DNA from: Vibrio echinoideorum
GTDB taxonomy: Bacteria > Pseudomonadota > Gammaproteobacteria > Enterobacterales > Vibrionaceae
Length of the DNA stretch: 64,000 bases
Reading direction: 5' to 3'
NCBI RefSeq assembly: GCF_024347455.1
Contig: NZ_AP025483.1
Location: forward strand, 186,001-250,000
Shown here: one piece after another, positions 28,353 to 36,802 of the stretch
How the letters are laid out: each line of letters begins with the position of its first letter
How positions within the stretch are numbered: the first letter of the stretch is position 1
The notes under the pieces: generated by a model
The model's database searches: none
The model's input: only the letters and a program-made list of their open reading frames with translations
What the model was told of the DNA's origin: nothing
Position numbers and translations under genes: made by a program

Positions 28353-28841
28353 TTAGGCAACGCCCAAGCGTGCTCTTACTACTTGTTCGCAAGCATCAAT
28401 ATTACTCGTGTCTTTTGGAATAATTAAAACCGTATCGTTACCACCAACGGTTCCGATAATTTCTGTATGTGGATCGATATCAACTAACCTTGCCACCAGT
28501 TGTGCGCAGCCTGGGTTTGTTTTTACGATGACCATTGCTTGGTTGTGAGTAATCAATTCGATTTGTGATGAGATTGACGCATCGACACGCACAGGTGCGC
28601 TTTCAACGGTTATACAGTAGACTTTTTTACCACAAGCATTCTGAATTTTTACGACGCCAAGCTGTGACAAAATGCGTGATACGGTCGATTGGCTAATACC
28701 TGTGTAGCCAATATCGACGAGTTTCTCTCGCAGTTGATTTTGGGTTGAGAAGCTCTGTTGTTGTAGTAAGCGTTTGCACGCTGCAGTCAGTGTTTTATCT
28801 TCAGCTGAATACAAGCAACCGTGCTCAGTAATTTCGTTCAT
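28353..28841 (-). CDS. argR: ArgR-family transcriptional regulator beside the arginine deiminase genes
   Basis: The 162-residue protein has the ArgR layout: an N-terminal winged helix (SQSTVSRILSQLGVVKI, about 52-68) and a C-terminal arginine-binding, hexamerising domain with NPGCAQLVARLVD and GTVGGNDTVLII. The ATG at 28841 is preferred because AAGGAG lies upstream; the frame extends to 28883 without family similarity. The sequence is rather divergent from E. coli ArgR, for instance a VGGND instead of the IAGDD loop. In vibrios the main argR normally lies next to mdh. With pyrBI, argF, arcC and arcA nearby, this copy is probably a second regulator serving arginine catabolism; that is inference. 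Confidence 0.82.
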   Translation of the reverse strand: MNEITEHGCLYSAEDKTLTAACKRLLQQQSFSTQNQLREKLVDIGYTGISQSTVSRILSQLGVVKIQNACGKKVYCITVESAPVRVDASISSQIELITHNQAMVIVKTNPGCAQLVARLVDIDPHTEIIGTVGGNDTVLIIPKDTSNIDACEQVVRARLGVA

Positions 28842-29037
28842 GAACAACTCCTTAGAGTCAACGTGTGGGTATCGCTTGTCCATAGCGCCGAGCGCACTCC
28901 CAAAGCCGTAGAGTACGATTTTAAAACAGGGCTTACCGGTGAATCCCTAAGTCTAAGGGGAAGGTATGCGTGATGTATGATCTTCTATGCAGGCAGTCTA
29001 CCACTAAAGGATAGTTATCTTTTTGAGGGGGATCACC

Positions 29038-29079
29038 AAATAAAACTCTAGTTAACTGCTTTTAATTTGGAGTTTTATT
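29038..29079 (-). terminator. Probable terminator after pyrBI (second hairpin)
   Basis: AATAAAACTC (29039-29048) and GAGTTTTATT (29070-29079) are perfect 10-bp arms with a 21-nt loop. On the minus strand the distal arm itself supplies TTTTATTT, so it can end transcription. Confidence 0.5.
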
Positions 29080-29088
29080 CTATTGTGA

Positions 29089-29126
29089 AATGGATATTTA
29101 TTCCGGGTTTGGCATAAATATCCATT
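29089..29126 (-). repeat. 12-bp inverted repeat after pyrI (first hairpin)
   Basis: AATGGATATTTA (29089-29100) and TAAATATCCATT (29115-29126) pair perfectly around a 14-nt loop, with no T run. It may protect the pyrBI mRNA 3' end or bind a protein. Confidence 0.6.
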
Positions 29127-29168
29127 AAGGTTAATGTGCTTTTGAGTCCGTGATAATGGCGCTAAGGG

Positions 29169-29633
29169 TTAGCGAATTTCACTCATGATCTCGCGAGAGA
29201 ATACTTTTTCACAATAGTGACACTTGAGTTGTACTTTTTCGTGTTTTAGCTGCACTTTAAAGCTACTTTCAACCGGTTCGCCGTGCGAAATGCAGTTGCT
29301 ATTTGGGCAAGCGAAGACACTATTGATTTTATCTGGTAACACGAGCGTTAGTTTGTTGACTACTTTGTACTCTTCAATCTGATTCACAGTCGCTTGCGGA
29401 GCATACAGAGCCAATTGGTTTCCTTGCTCCTTGGTCAGGAAGATATTTTCAATTTTAATGAGGTCTTTATGACCAAGTGCTGACGATGGTAGATTTAACC
29501 CCATCGTGATGCGTTGCTCTGTTTTATGCAGCTTAAACAGTTTGAGGATTTTGATACCAAGGTGAGCAGGGATGTGGTCAATGACGCTGCCGTTACGGAT
29601 CGCTTCTACTTGTAGCTGAGTTTGTTTAACCAT
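29169..29633 (-). CDS. pyrI: Aspartate carbamoyltransferase regulatory chain
   Basis: PyrI binds CTP/ATP and gives allosteric control to aspartate transcarbamoylase. The 154 residues have the nucleotide-binding domain (about 1-100) and the zinc domain with C109, C114, C138 and C141, exactly the E. coli numbering. The N-terminal allosteric region [19 protein letters not shown] is intact. PyrB is 15 nt upstream in the same operon, so both chains are made in parallel. Two hairpins follow the stop. Full length and unremarkable. Confidence 0.97.
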   Translation of the reverse strand: MVKQTQLQVEAIRNGSVIDHIPAHLGIKILKLFKLHKTEQRITMGLNLPSSALGHKDLIKIENIFLTKEQGNQLALYAPQATVNQIEEYKVVNKLTLVLPDKINSVFACPNSNCISHGEPVESSFKVQLKHEKVQLKCHYCEKVFSREIMSEIR

Positions 29634-29648
29634 GACTGTTTCTCCTGC

Positions 29649-30578
29649 TTATAAAGTGTCGTTAAGAACTAGGGCTAATAGGGCTTCGCGAGCGTATACA
29701 CCGTTTTCAGCTTGTTCGAAGTAGTAAGCATGTGGCGTTTTATCGACGTCGGTTGTGATTTCGTCGACACGTGGCAGTGGGTGAAGTACCTTCATGTTTT
29801 GGCGTGCGTCTTTCAATGTATCGGCGGTTAGGATGTAAGCCGATTTCATGTGCGCGTATTCAGATGCATCAAAGCGTTCTTTCTGTACGCGAGTCATGTA
29901 AAGAACATCCAGTTCAGGCACGACTTCTTCAATGCTGGTGTGTGTGCTGTATTGGATTCCCATCTCTTCCAATTCTTCACAGATATAATCTGGCATCTCT
30001 AAGACTTCTGGCGCGATAAAGAAAAAACGCACGTTATTGAATTTGGATAGCGCTTGTGTCAATGAGTGCACAGTGCGGCCATACTTTAGGTCGCCGACAA
30101 ACGCCACATTGAGGTTGTCGAGCGTGCCTTGAGTTTCATAAATCGAGAACAGATCCAACAAGGTTTGAGTTGGATGTTGGTTTGCACCGTCGCCACCATT
30201 CACGACCGGAACACCGTTAGAAAATTCAGAGGCTAAACGTGCCGCGCCTTCTTGTGGGTGACGCATGACAAAGGCGTCGACGTAAGAAGAAATGACCTGC
30301 ACTGAATCTGCAAGTGTTTCACCTTTCTTAGCCAGTGATGTGTTGCCGCCATTATCGAAGCCAATGACCGTGCCGCCAAGGCGTTGAACTGCGGTTTCAA
30401 ATGAAAGGCGAGTTCGAGTTGAAGGCTCAAAGAAGCAACTCGCGACAACCTTGTTTTTCAGTAATTCCGGATTTGGCTCAGCCTTGAGCCTTGCTGCGGT
30501 ATCGACGATAAGCTCCAGTTCATTACGAGTGAGCTCTGGAATAGAGATGATGTGCTTGTTAAATAACGAATGCGCCAT
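29649..30578 (-). CDS. pyrB: Aspartate carbamoyltransferase catalytic chain
   Basis: PyrB condenses carbamoyl phosphate with aspartate, the committed step of pyrimidine synthesis. The 309 residues show the carbamoyl-phosphate loop EPSTRTR (51-57), the mobile KKGETLADS loop (84-92), [10 protein letters not shown] and [10 protein letters not shown] start it at the ATG of 30578 because GAAGGAAG precedes it and the family begins MAxSLxxKHIISI. The same frame stays open upstream through the attenuator hairpin to 30725, but that part is leader. The leader peptide gene pyrL and a UTP-type attenuator precede it. pyrI follows 15 nt later. Confidence 0.97.
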   Translation of the reverse strand: MAHSLFNKHIISIPELTRNELELIVDTAARLKAEPNPELLKNKVVASCFFEPSTRTRLSFETAVQRLGGTVIGFDNGGNTSLAKKGETLADSVQVISSYVDAFVMRHPQEGAARLASEFSNGVPVVNGGDGANQHPTQTLLDLFSIYETQGTLDNLNVAFVGDLKYGRTVHSLTQALSKFNNVRFFFIAPEVLEMPDYICEELEEMGIQYSTHTSIEEVVPELDVLYMTRVQKERFDASEYAHMKSAYILTADTLKDARQNMKVLHPLPRVDEITTDVDKTPHAYYFEQAENGVYAREALLALVLNDTL

Positions 30579-30617
30579 AACGGGTCTTCCTTCTATGCAT
30601 ACAGTCAAATTGCAGAC

Positions 30618-30648
30618 AAAAAAAAGCCCCCTAAAAATAGGAGGCTTC
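30618..30648 (-). terminator. pyrBI attenuator
   Basis: On the minus strand AAGCCTCCTA pairs with TAGGGGGCTT around TTTT, and is followed by eight T. It sits 40 nt before pyrB, inside the leader frame. Coupling of leader translation with transcription over the U-rich segment just upstream would prevent its formation when UTP is low, as in E. coli pyrBI. Confidence 0.85.
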
Positions 30649-30738
30649 GAAACGATCAATAGAGCAAAATAAAAATGATACCAACGCCATTCTAAGGCGT
30701 ATTGGTTGACAATCATGTGCGACAAAATTGCGGTTCAT
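30631..30738 (-). CDS. pyrL: pyrBI leader peptide
   Basis: A 35-codon frame starts at the ATG of 30738 (AGAGAG upstream) and reads [20 protein letters not shown] and onward to ...DRFEASYF. The TAG stop (30633-30631) falls in the loop of the attenuator hairpin. The codons for SFLFCSI cross a T-rich stretch, the expected RNA polymerase pause region for UTP sensing. The promoter lies 31 nt upstream. The peptide differs in sequence from E. coli PyrL, and only its placement and base composition identify it. It was missed as a gene because it is short. Confidence 0.75.
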   Translation of the reverse strand: MNRNFVAHDCQPIRLRMALVSFLFCSIDRFEASYF

Positions 30739-30768
30739 TTTTTGCTCTCTTAAGACAAATTGCGGAGG

Positions 30769-30796
30769 ATTATACTCAGATAAAAAGGCCATGCAA
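30769..30796 (-). promoter_or_regulatory. Promoter of pyrLBI
   Basis: On the minus strand TTGCAT (30796-30791), a 16-nt spacer and a perfect TATAAT (30774-30769) form a strong sigma-70 promoter. The -10 is followed by a short pyrimidine/G-C stretch where pyrimidine-controlled start-site choice could act. Confidence 0.75.
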
Positions 30797-30922
30797 TACT
30801 TTCTGTAAAGTATTCATTTTATGGATTTTTATGCGAAATAACGTCCGTTTTTAACTTCCATTTAAGCCTTTGTTGAAACTGAGAAACTTGTGTTTTTTTT
30901 GCGATAATCTCTTCAATCGAAT

Positions 30923-30978
30923 GAAAAAAAATGCGAGCTTTATCCAAGGGCTAAATCCCAAGTACGCCACCCGCATTT
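30923..30978 (-). terminator. Probable terminator of the arc-argF transcript
   Basis: On the minus strand AAATGCG pairs with CGCATTT and is followed by eight T; a smaller GGGATTTAGCCC-type hairpin lies within the large loop. Moderate support. Confidence 0.5.
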
Positions 30979-31023
30979 CCCTGTTATTGCACTTAACTTA
31001 TTAACGTCTTGCGAACAAGTGAG

Positions 31024-31071
31024 TGCTTAACTGCTTAACTGCTTAACTGCTTAACTACTTAACTACTTAAC
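31024..31071 (-). repeat. Tandem repeat of 8-bp unit next to the argF stop
   Basis: TGCTTAAC occurs four times and TACTTAAC twice, six head-to-tail copies beginning 3 nt beyond the argF stop codon. On the argF strand each unit contains TAA, and the 8-bp period moves it through all frames. Confidence 0.9.
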
Positions 31072-31074
31072 TTA

Positions 31075-32085
31075 TTAGCTGCCTAGTGTCGCGACCATTA
31101 CTGCTTTGATGGTGTGCATGCGGTTTTCAGCTTCATCGAACACGATAGAGTATTCAGACTCAACCACTTCATCTGTCACTTCAACGCCGTCTTTTAGCTG
31201 AGGGTACTCAGCCGCAAGTTGTTTACCGATCGTGGTGTCTTCGCCGTGGAAAGCGGGTAGGCAGTGCATGAACTTCACATGTGGATTACCTGTTGCTTTG
31301 ATCATTTCCATGTTGACTTGGTAAGGCATCATTAGGTTGATACGCTCAGCCCACGCTTCTTTTGCTTCGCCCATAGATACCCAAACGTCGGTGTATAGGA
31401 AGTCACAACCTTGCACGCCTTCTTGAACATCTTCAGTTAGCGTGATTTTTCCGCCGGTGTGTTCTGCAATTTCACGACACTCAGCTAATAGCTCTTCTTG
31501 TGGCCAGAATTGTTTTGGAGCAACAAGGCGAATGTCCATGCCCATTTTCGCAGCGCCAACCATCAGAGAGTTACCCATGTTATTGCGAGCATCACCTAGG
31601 TAAGCAAACTTAATTTCATGCAGTTGCTTGCCACGGCCGTATTCCGTCATGGTTAGGAAATCAGCCAGGATTTGTGTTGGGTGGAATTCGTCAGTCAGAC
31701 CATTCCATACCGGAACACCAGCGTAAGCGCCTAGCTCTTCAACGATCTCTTGACCGAAACCTCGGTATTCGATGCCATCGTACATACGGCCTAGCACGCG
31801 AGCCGTATCTTTCATTGATTCTTTGTGGCCGATTTGAGAGCCAGATGGGCCTAAGTAAGAAACTCGAGCACCTTGGTCGAATGCGGCAACTTCAAATGCA
31901 CAGCGAGTACGAGTGGACGTTTTCTCAAAGATAAGCGCAATGTTTTTGCCAGTCAGTGTTGGCTGTTCGTAACCGTTGTACTTCGCTTTTTTTAGCTCCA
32001 TAGAAAGATCTAACAAGTGTTGAATTTCGCGTGGAGTGAAATCTAGTAGTTTTAGGAAGTTACGATTGCGTAGGTTAAAAGCCAT
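31075..32085 (-). CDS. argF: Ornithine carbamoyltransferase
   Basis: This enzyme interconverts ornithine plus carbamoyl phosphate and citrulline. The 336 residues contain STRTR (57-61), HPTQ (135-138), VWVSMGE (234-240) and the HCLP motif (274-277). The gene follows arcC and arcA on the same strand, so it serves the arginine deiminase pathway (arcB role). It may also act in arginine synthesis, because vibrios often have this copy, next to pyrBI, as their only one. The sequence alone does not settle the direction. It lies 210 nt after arcC, beyond an intercistronic hairpin. A tandem repeat starts directly after its stop. Confidence 0.95.
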   Translation of the reverse strand: MAFNLRNRNFLKLLDFTPREIQHLLDLSMELKKAKYNGYEQPTLTGKNIALIFEKTSTRTRCAFEVAAFDQGARVSYLGPSGSQIGHKESMKDTARVLGRMYDGIEYRGFGQEIVEELGAYAGVPVWNGLTDEFHPTQILADFLTMTEYGRGKQLHEIKFAYLGDARNNMGNSLMVGAAKMGMDIRLVAPKQFWPQEELLAECREIAEHTGGKITLTEDVQEGVQGCDFLYTDVWVSMGEAKEAWAERINLMMPYQVNMEMIKATGNPHVKFMHCLPAFHGEDTTIGKQLAAEYPQLKDGVEVTDEVVESEYSIVFDEAENRMHTIKAVMVATLGS

Positions 32086-32108
32086 GATGTATTCCTTCTT
32101 AGATTTAG

Positions 32109-32148
32109 GCGCTTTCTTGTTACAGGGAAAGAAAATTCAAGAAAGCGC
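32109..32148 (-). repeat. Perfect 11-bp hairpin between arcC and argF
   Basis: GCGCTTTCTTG (32109-32119) and CAAGAAAGCGC (32138-32148) pair perfectly with an 18-nt loop, 23 nt before the argF start. It lacks a T run. It is suited to mRNA processing or segment-specific stability in the arc transcript. Confidence 0.75.
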
Positions 32149-32212
32149 GATTCAATTTTTAGTTAAATTTGTTCGGTTCTGTTTGTTTCGTTTAATCTGT
32201 TTTCGCAAGCTT

Positions 32213-32285
32213 TAAGAGCTCTCAAGGTTTAAGCTTCTTAAGCTTTAAGGTTCTCAAGCTTTAAGTATTTCAAGGTAATAAAGCT
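32213..32285 (-). repeat. Degenerate AAGCTT/CTTAAAG repeats after arcC
   Basis: Downstream of the arcC stop the minus strand repeats CTTAAAGCTT-like units with variations (CTTGAGAAC, CTTAAACC). It looks like a decayed tandem array of the same kind as that after argF. Confidence 0.5.
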
Positions 32286-32295
32286 CGCTAATGCG

Positions 32296-33207
32296 TTAAC
32301 CTTTAGTGATATTGGTGCCCGCTTGGCCTTGCAGTATTTGCAAGCCATCTTCGAGTGCGCCGATACCAACCACTTTGCCGCCTTGTTGAATGAATTCGCA
32401 TGATGCTTCAATTTTTGGCCCCATTGAGCCTTCATCAAATTCAAACTTCGCTAATTCACCTGGTGTGGTACTGCGCAGCGCGTGTTGAGTTGGTTTGCCC
32501 CAATCAAGGTATACAGCGTCAGCGTCGGTCAAAATAAGCAGGGCATCCGCATCCAATTGTTTAGCTAAGAAAGCGGCCGACATGTCTTTATCGATAACAG
32601 CTTCAACACCGACTAATTTGCCATTCTCTTTTTTCACTGGGATACCACCGCCACCAGTACAAATGACTAGGTGACCAGCATCAATAAGCTGTGTGATCGC
32701 TTCGTGTTCAACAATGCCTGTCGGTCTTGGGCTTGGTACTACACGACGGAAATGTTTGCCATCTGGTTTTACTATCCAGTGGTATTTTTCCGCCAATTCA
32801 CGTGCTTCTGCTTCTTCGTAGATCGGGCCAATTGGCTTCGTTGGATCAGCAAATGCAGGGTCGTTCGGATCGACGGTCATTTGCGTTAGCATGCATGAGA
32901 TGTTGCGGTCAGGCAGGTAGTTCTTGAACTCTTGCATCAACATGTAGCCGATCATGCCTTGAGTTTCACTGCCCAAAACATCTAGCGGGTACGGGTTTAC
33001 TTTTTTGTATTCCAAACCTTGCAAGGCAAGTAAGCCAACTTGTGGGCCATTACCATGCACTAAAACGACGTTGTACACTTTCGCGATTTCAGAGATGGTT
33101 TTAACCGCTGTTTCAATATTACGGCGTTGAACGTCGGCTTCTAACGGCTCACCGCGACGAAGTAGGGCGTTACCGCCGAGTGCAACAACAACAGTTTGCT
33201 TAGTCAT
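32296..33207 (-). CDS. arcC: Carbamate kinase
   Basis: ArcC makes ATP from carbamoyl phosphate and ADP, the energy-yielding last step of the arginine deiminase pathway. The 303-residue amino-acid-kinase fold begins TVVVALGGNALLRRGEP (GGNALL 11-16) and has VHGNGPQVGLL, VICTGGGGIPV and the nucleotide-binding LILTDADAVYLDWG. It stands between arcA and argF on one strand, 73 nt after arcA with a perfect hairpin in the gap. Length fits the family (about 300-310). No key residue is missing. Confidence 0.96.
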   Translation of the reverse strand: MTKQTVVVALGGNALLRRGEPLEADVQRRNIETAVKTISEIAKVYNVVLVHGNGPQVGLLALQGLEYKKVNPYPLDVLGSETQGMIGYMLMQEFKNYLPDRNISCMLTQMTVDPNDPAFADPTKPIGPIYEEAEARELAEKYHWIVKPDGKHFRRVVPSPRPTGIVEHEAITQLIDAGHLVICTGGGGIPVKKENGKLVGVEAVIDKDMSAAFLAKQLDADALLILTDADAVYLDWGKPTQHALRSTTPGELAKFEFDEGSMGPKIEASCEFIQQGGKVVGIGALEDGLQILQGQAGTNITKG

Positions 33208-33226
33208 AATTGTGTTCTCTCATTTT

Positions 33227-33264
33227 GGCCAAGTTGAGATTATTTAAGATTGTTCAACTTGGCC
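33227..33264 (-). repeat. Perfect 11-bp hairpin between arcA and arcC
   Basis: GGCCAAGTTGA (33227-33237) and TCAACTTGGCC (33254-33264) pair perfectly with a 16-nt AT-rich loop, 17 nt after the arcA stop. There is no T tract, so transcription probably continues. It matches the design of the arcC-argF hairpin but not its sequence. Confidence 0.75.
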
Positions 33265-33280
33265 GTTTTCGTCTTAGTGA

Positions 33281-34504
33281 TTAGATACCATCACGCTCAA
33301 TTGGGCAGCTCATGCAGCGTGCGCCACCACGACCGCGGCCAAGTTCGTCTCCTGGAATCGGAAGAACCGTGATGCCTGCTTTGTCGTATTTTTCGTTGGT
33401 GTATGTGTTGCCTTCGTAGCCAATAACGACGCCTGGTTTAACTGTCAGTACGTTGTTCGCATCGTTCCACTGTTCACGTTCCGCATGGAAGTTGTCACCA
33501 CCAGTTGTGATTAGGTTTAGCTTGTCTACGCCAAGTGCTTTTTCGATAGCGGTAACGAAGTAGCCTTCTTCTTTCACTTTTACAGCGCCAGATTCATCGC
33601 CAGTTAGGTTCCAACACTGCACATCTTTACTCACCACTTCAGGGTAAACAGAGAACGTATCTTCACGCATGTGAGTCATAACGGTGTCTAAGTGCATGCA
33701 AGAGCGGTGTTTTGGTAGCTGCATTGCGATAACTTGTTTCGCTTGGCCGTGTTTGAATAGGCTAGATGCTAAGTGCTCAACACCTTGTGCTGTTGTACGC
33801 TCAGACATGCCGATAAGCACCGCGCCACGACCGAGCACAAGAACGTCACCACCTTCAATTGTTGAGTTGTCGTAGTTGATTTTTTCTTCATCGCCGAAGT
33901 ATTTAATGAAGTCTTGGCCTGCGAATGTTGGGTGCCAGCGGTAAATAGCGCGAACGTGGTTTGTTTCACGTTGACGAGCAGGTTTAGCCATTGGGTTGAT
34001 AGAGACACCGCCGTATACCCAGCAAGATGTGTCGCGAGTAAATAGGTGGTTTGGTAGAGGCTCGACAATGAAGTCGGTTGGTGCGTGCATGCCTTGCATC
34101 ATTGAAGATGATTTCATTGGCATCTCAGCGTAAGACAGTCCGCCCGTTAGGATTTTTGCCAGCTCTAGGTTTGGTAAGTCGCCCAAGTAGCAGCGCACAT
34201 CATTTGCGAATGTTTTACCCAAACGGTAATCAGATACTTGGCAGCTTAGTAGCCAATCTTTCGCTTCTGACACGGCTAGTGTGTCTGCTAGCAGGTCAGT
34301 AAGAAGAAGAACTTCAACACCTTGATCACGTAGCGTTTTAGTAAATGCGTCATGCTCTTTACCTGCACGCTCAACAGCCAGTACGTCATCAAATAACAAA
34401 TCGTGACAGTTAGAGGGTGTTAGGTGAGTCAGTGCGCGTCTTGGGCGGTGAACTAGAACGCGGCGTAATTGACCTATTTCAGAACCAACATAGAACTTAC
34501 TCAT
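33281..34504 (-). CDS. arcA: Arginine deiminase
   Basis: ArcA hydrolyses arginine to citrulline and ammonia, the entry to anaerobic arginine catabolism and acid resistance. The 407 residues of this guanidino-group-modifying enzyme show [10 protein letters not shown], the catalytic-His segment HLDTVMTHM, and the C-terminal nucleophile C397 in [10 protein letters not shown]. It is the first gene of arcA-arcC-argF. The 849-nt region upstream contains ARG-box-like sequences and the terminator of the YfcC carrier gene. The protein is complete. Confidence 0.97.
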   Translation of the reverse strand: MSKFYVGSEIGQLRRVLVHRPRRALTHLTPSNCHDLLFDDVLAVERAGKEHDAFTKTLRDQGVEVLLLTDLLADTLAVSEAKDWLLSCQVSDYRLGKTFANDVRCYLGDLPNLELAKILTGGLSYAEMPMKSSSMMQGMHAPTDFIVEPLPNHLFTRDTSCWVYGGVSINPMAKPARQRETNHVRAIYRWHPTFAGQDFIKYFGDEEKINYDNSTIEGGDVLVLGRGAVLIGMSERTTAQGVEHLASSLFKHGQAKQVIAMQLPKHRSCMHLDTVMTHMREDTFSVYPEVVSKDVQCWNLTGDESGAVKVKEEGYFVTAIEKALGVDKLNLITTGGDNFHAEREQWNDANNVLTVKPGVVIGYEGNTYTNEKYDKAGITVLPIPGDELGRGRGGARCMSCPIERDGI

Positions 34505-34523
34505 GATCGTCTCTCTCTTATAT

Positions 34524-34620
34524 ATTTGAATTACTTTTATCGCTAAGAGTAATTATTTATTTTCAGTTGAGAAGAATGAATTATTTATTCATATCTCTTG
34601 TCTGGAATTAATATTACGCC
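34524..34620 (-). promoter_or_regulatory. Cluster of ARG-box-like sequences before arcA
   Basis: TGAATTATTTATTCA (34577-34591) is a perfect 7-1-7 palindrome like an ARG box with one extra central base. TGGAATTAATATTAC (34602-34616), TGAATTACTTTTAT (34527-34540) and a second AATTATTTATT (34551-34561) are weaker matches. ArgR normally binds such boxes in pairs. Binding by the regulator at 28.4 kb is inference. Confidence 0.4.
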
Positions 34621-35173
34621 TGCTAGTCAGGTATTCTTAGAGATCTATCACAAATTGTTTTTTATCCCTCAGCCCTTTAAATATAAGGGTTTTAACAAAC
34701 TTTATGCATTTTTGGGCATGACAGGACGATTCTAAATAGTTAGCTGTTAGGGAACTTTATGCATGATTTTTAAACTAAACTTCCTAAAACCTAATTTGCG
34801 AGAGATTATATGCAGAATAGTTTTATTGATAGGAGTGTACTTAGCTTAGAAGTATGCATTGTTTTTATTTAGATATTTAATTTTGGATGTGAAATTAATT
34901 ATTTATTAACAAAGTAAATGCGAATAAAGCTATTGTGATCACATTTTAAAATCGACTGTTTAAGCGTTGCTTTTGATGAAAAAGGGCATTAACTCCCGCC
35001 TGTTTATTAGACTGTGAATTCCTTTAAATATAATTAACTCTAATAAGTGACTAACTATTTCTCTAAACATCATGGTGACCAATTGATGGCCATTTTATTC
35101 AATATTTTTTTATAATTAAAAGGGTTTTCACTCTTTATCGTTAGTGCTTTTGGCTCATTTAATGTTTACTTTT

Positions 35174-35208
35174 GAGAAGAGAAGAGAAGAGAAGAGAAGA
35201 GAAGAGAA
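35174..35208. repeat. GAGAA tandem repeat
   Basis: Seven head-to-tail copies of the 5-bp unit GAGAA lie between the YfcC gene terminator and the arcA upstream region. A change in copy number would alter spacing, not any protein. Confidence 0.9.
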
Positions 35209-35282
35209 GAAGCCCCCGAATGTTACGTGTAAAGCTTGAGAGGACGTTTTGATGACAGAGTGCTTACGTTGAAATCGATAGC

Positions 35283-35314
35283 GACAAAAAAGCCGCTAAG
35301 AAAGCGGCTTTGGA
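35283..35314 (-). terminator. Terminator after the YfcC carrier gene
   Basis: On the minus strand AAAGCCGCT pairs with AGCGGCTTT around TTCTT, followed by six T. Confidence 0.85.
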
Positions 35315-35353
35315 CGAGAAGGTTTAAGTGAATCGTATATAGATAAGGTTTGT

Positions 35354-36802
35354 TTAGATCAGTGCACCAATACTTAGCGCAATAACGCAGAACACCATTA
35401 AGATACCGATCAATGGCATTACCCATTTAACCCAACGCACATAAGGGACACGAGCAATAGCCAAGCCACCCATTACAACTGCAGAGGTTGGAGTGATTAA
35501 ATTAACCAAGCCTGAGGCTGATTGGTAAGCGGTAATAACAAGATCTCGACCTACGCCAGCAAAGTCAGCAAGTGGTGCCATGATTGGCATAGTGAGCACG
35601 GCTAAACCAGAGGTAGACGGCACTAAGAATGATAATAAAATCTCTAATAAGAACATCACGTTAATAAAGATAACCGAAGAAAGCCCGGTGACCATTTGTT
35701 CTGCTGAGAAAAGGATTGTATCAGTAATCATACCGCGGTCCATTACAACCACGATACCACGCGCAATACCAATGATTAGCGCAACGCCAAGTAGGTCACG
35801 GGCGCCATCAATGAAGCTAGTCGTAAACTCTTCCTCACTCATGCGAGCCACAATACCAACAATGATTGTCGCGGCTAAGAACATAGCTGAGATCTCTGCC
35901 ATCCACCAGCCAGCAACCGATACACCGTAAATCATCACAGCGAAAGAGCCACCGAAAATAGTGAGGATTAATTTACGCGTTGTGGTGAAATCAAGTTTTT
36001 CGTCGCTCGCGTTGCCAAGGAAATGCGCTTTGTTCTCTTCGTATTTGTCGAACACAATTGATTTTGATGGATCTGCTTGAACCATTCTTGCGTATCGCAT
36101 GACGTATGCGACACAGATGATCCAACCAATGACGAGCATGGCAATACGTAACACGATACCGTCAGTAAATGGAATACCAGAGGCGTTGGCGGCGATAACT
36201 GTTGCGAATGGGTTAATGGTAGAACCTAGCACTCCAATCCCCGCGCCAAGCAATACGGTTGCAGCTGCAACAAGAGGGTCAAAGCGAGCAGCCATCATGA
36301 CAGGTACTAGTAGCGTGTAGAATGGCAGTGATTCTTCTGCCATGCCGTAGACAGTACCGCCAGCGGCAAACAATGCCATCAATATCGGTATCATCAACTC
36401 TTCTCTCCCCTCTAACCGGGCGGTTACGCGTTCGATACCCGCGTCAATTGCGCCGGTTTTGGTCACTAAGCCTAAGAAGCCACCAATGATTAAGATGAAC
36501 AACGAAACGTCGATTGCTGCTGCTTCGTAGCTATTGTGGTCGTAGAAGCCGTCAATAGGCGCTAGCAGTACGTCAATCACACCTTGAGGATTACCTTCTA
36601 CCGCTTGATAGGTTCCGGTAACAGGTACTTCTCGGCCCAGTTCTTCATTCATCGCTCGGTCGTATTGGCCCGCTGGAACAATCCATGTAAGTAGGGCGAC
36701 TAGCGCGATAAGAATGAATAAAATGGTGTAGGCAGAAGGGAACTTAAAATTGGCAAAGAAGCCACCTTTTTTGTTCTCGTTTGGTATAGTCTGAGTCGTC
36801 AT
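35354..36802 (-). CDS. YfcC family basic-amino-acid/C4-dicarboxylate-type carrier
   Basis: The 482-residue inner-membrane protein has about twelve hydrophobic segments and belongs to the YfcC/DcuC-like ion transporter superfamily. The opening FPSAYTILFILIALVALLTWIVPAGQYDR and the segments VPSTSGLAVLTMPIMAPLAD and NLITPTSAVVMGGL are characteristic. Because it lies directly before the arginine deiminase genes on the same strand, it is a good candidate for an arginine/ornithine exchanger (ArcD role). That is inferred from position, not residues. It has its own terminator and a 546-nt upstream region, so it is not simply cotranscribed with arcA. Confidence 0.82.
   Translation of the reverse strand: MTTQTIPNENKKGGFFANFKFPSAYTILFILIALVALLTWIVPAGQYDRAMNEELGREVPVTGTYQAVEGNPQGVIDVLLAPIDGFYDHNSYEAAAIDVSLFILIIGGFLGLVTKTGAIDAGIERVTARLEGREELMIPILMALFAAGGTVYGMAEESLPFYTLLVPVMMAARFDPLVAAATVLLGAGIGVLGSTINPFATVIAANASGIPFTDGIVLRIAMLVIGWIICVAYVMRYARMVQADPSKSIVFDKYEENKAHFLGNASDEKLDFTTTRKLILTIFGGSFAVMIYGVSVAGWWMAEISAMFLAATIIVGIVARMSEEEFTTSFIDGARDLLGVALIIGIARGIVVVMDRGMITDTILFSAEQMVTGLSSVIFINVMFLLEILLSFLVPSTSGLAVLTMPIMAPLADFAGVGRDLVITAYQSASGLVNLITPTSAVVMGGLAIARVPYVRWVKWVMPLIGILMVFCVIALSIGALI

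Larger units (their letters stand above)
28842..29168 (-). other. Intergenic region between pyrI and the ArgR-family gene
   Basis: This 327-nt gap holds two consecutive hairpins after pyrI (29038-29079 and 29089-29126) and the leader of the regulator gene. I see no open frame. Confidence 0.5.
30739..31074. other. Intergenic region between pyrL and argF
   Basis: Besides the pyrLBI promoter this gap holds a probable argF terminator (30923-30978) and the 8-bp tandem repeats that begin 3 nt after the argF stop (31024-31071). No gene is visible. Confidence 0.55.
34505..35353. other. Long intergenic region upstream of arcA
   Basis: This very AT-rich 849-nt gap contains ARG-box-like sites near 34524-34620, a TGTGATCACA palindrome (34934-34943), the GAGAA tandem repeat (35174-35208) and the terminator of the YfcC gene (35283-35314). 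No convincing open frame or RNA gene is visible. The arcA promoter must lie here, and the length suggests several regulators. Confidence 0.55.

Noticed and set aside
30579..30725. N-terminal extension of pyrB
   Set aside because: It runs through the attenuator hairpin and is not like any PyrB N-terminus; kept as leader, although fusion translation is noted as a finding.
34934..34943. TGTGATCACA as a CRP site
   Set aside because: CRP needs six bases between TGTGA and TCACA; here there are none.
35085..35100. FNR site upstream of arcA (TTGATGGCCATTTT)
   Set aside because: The right half matches only two of five consensus bases.
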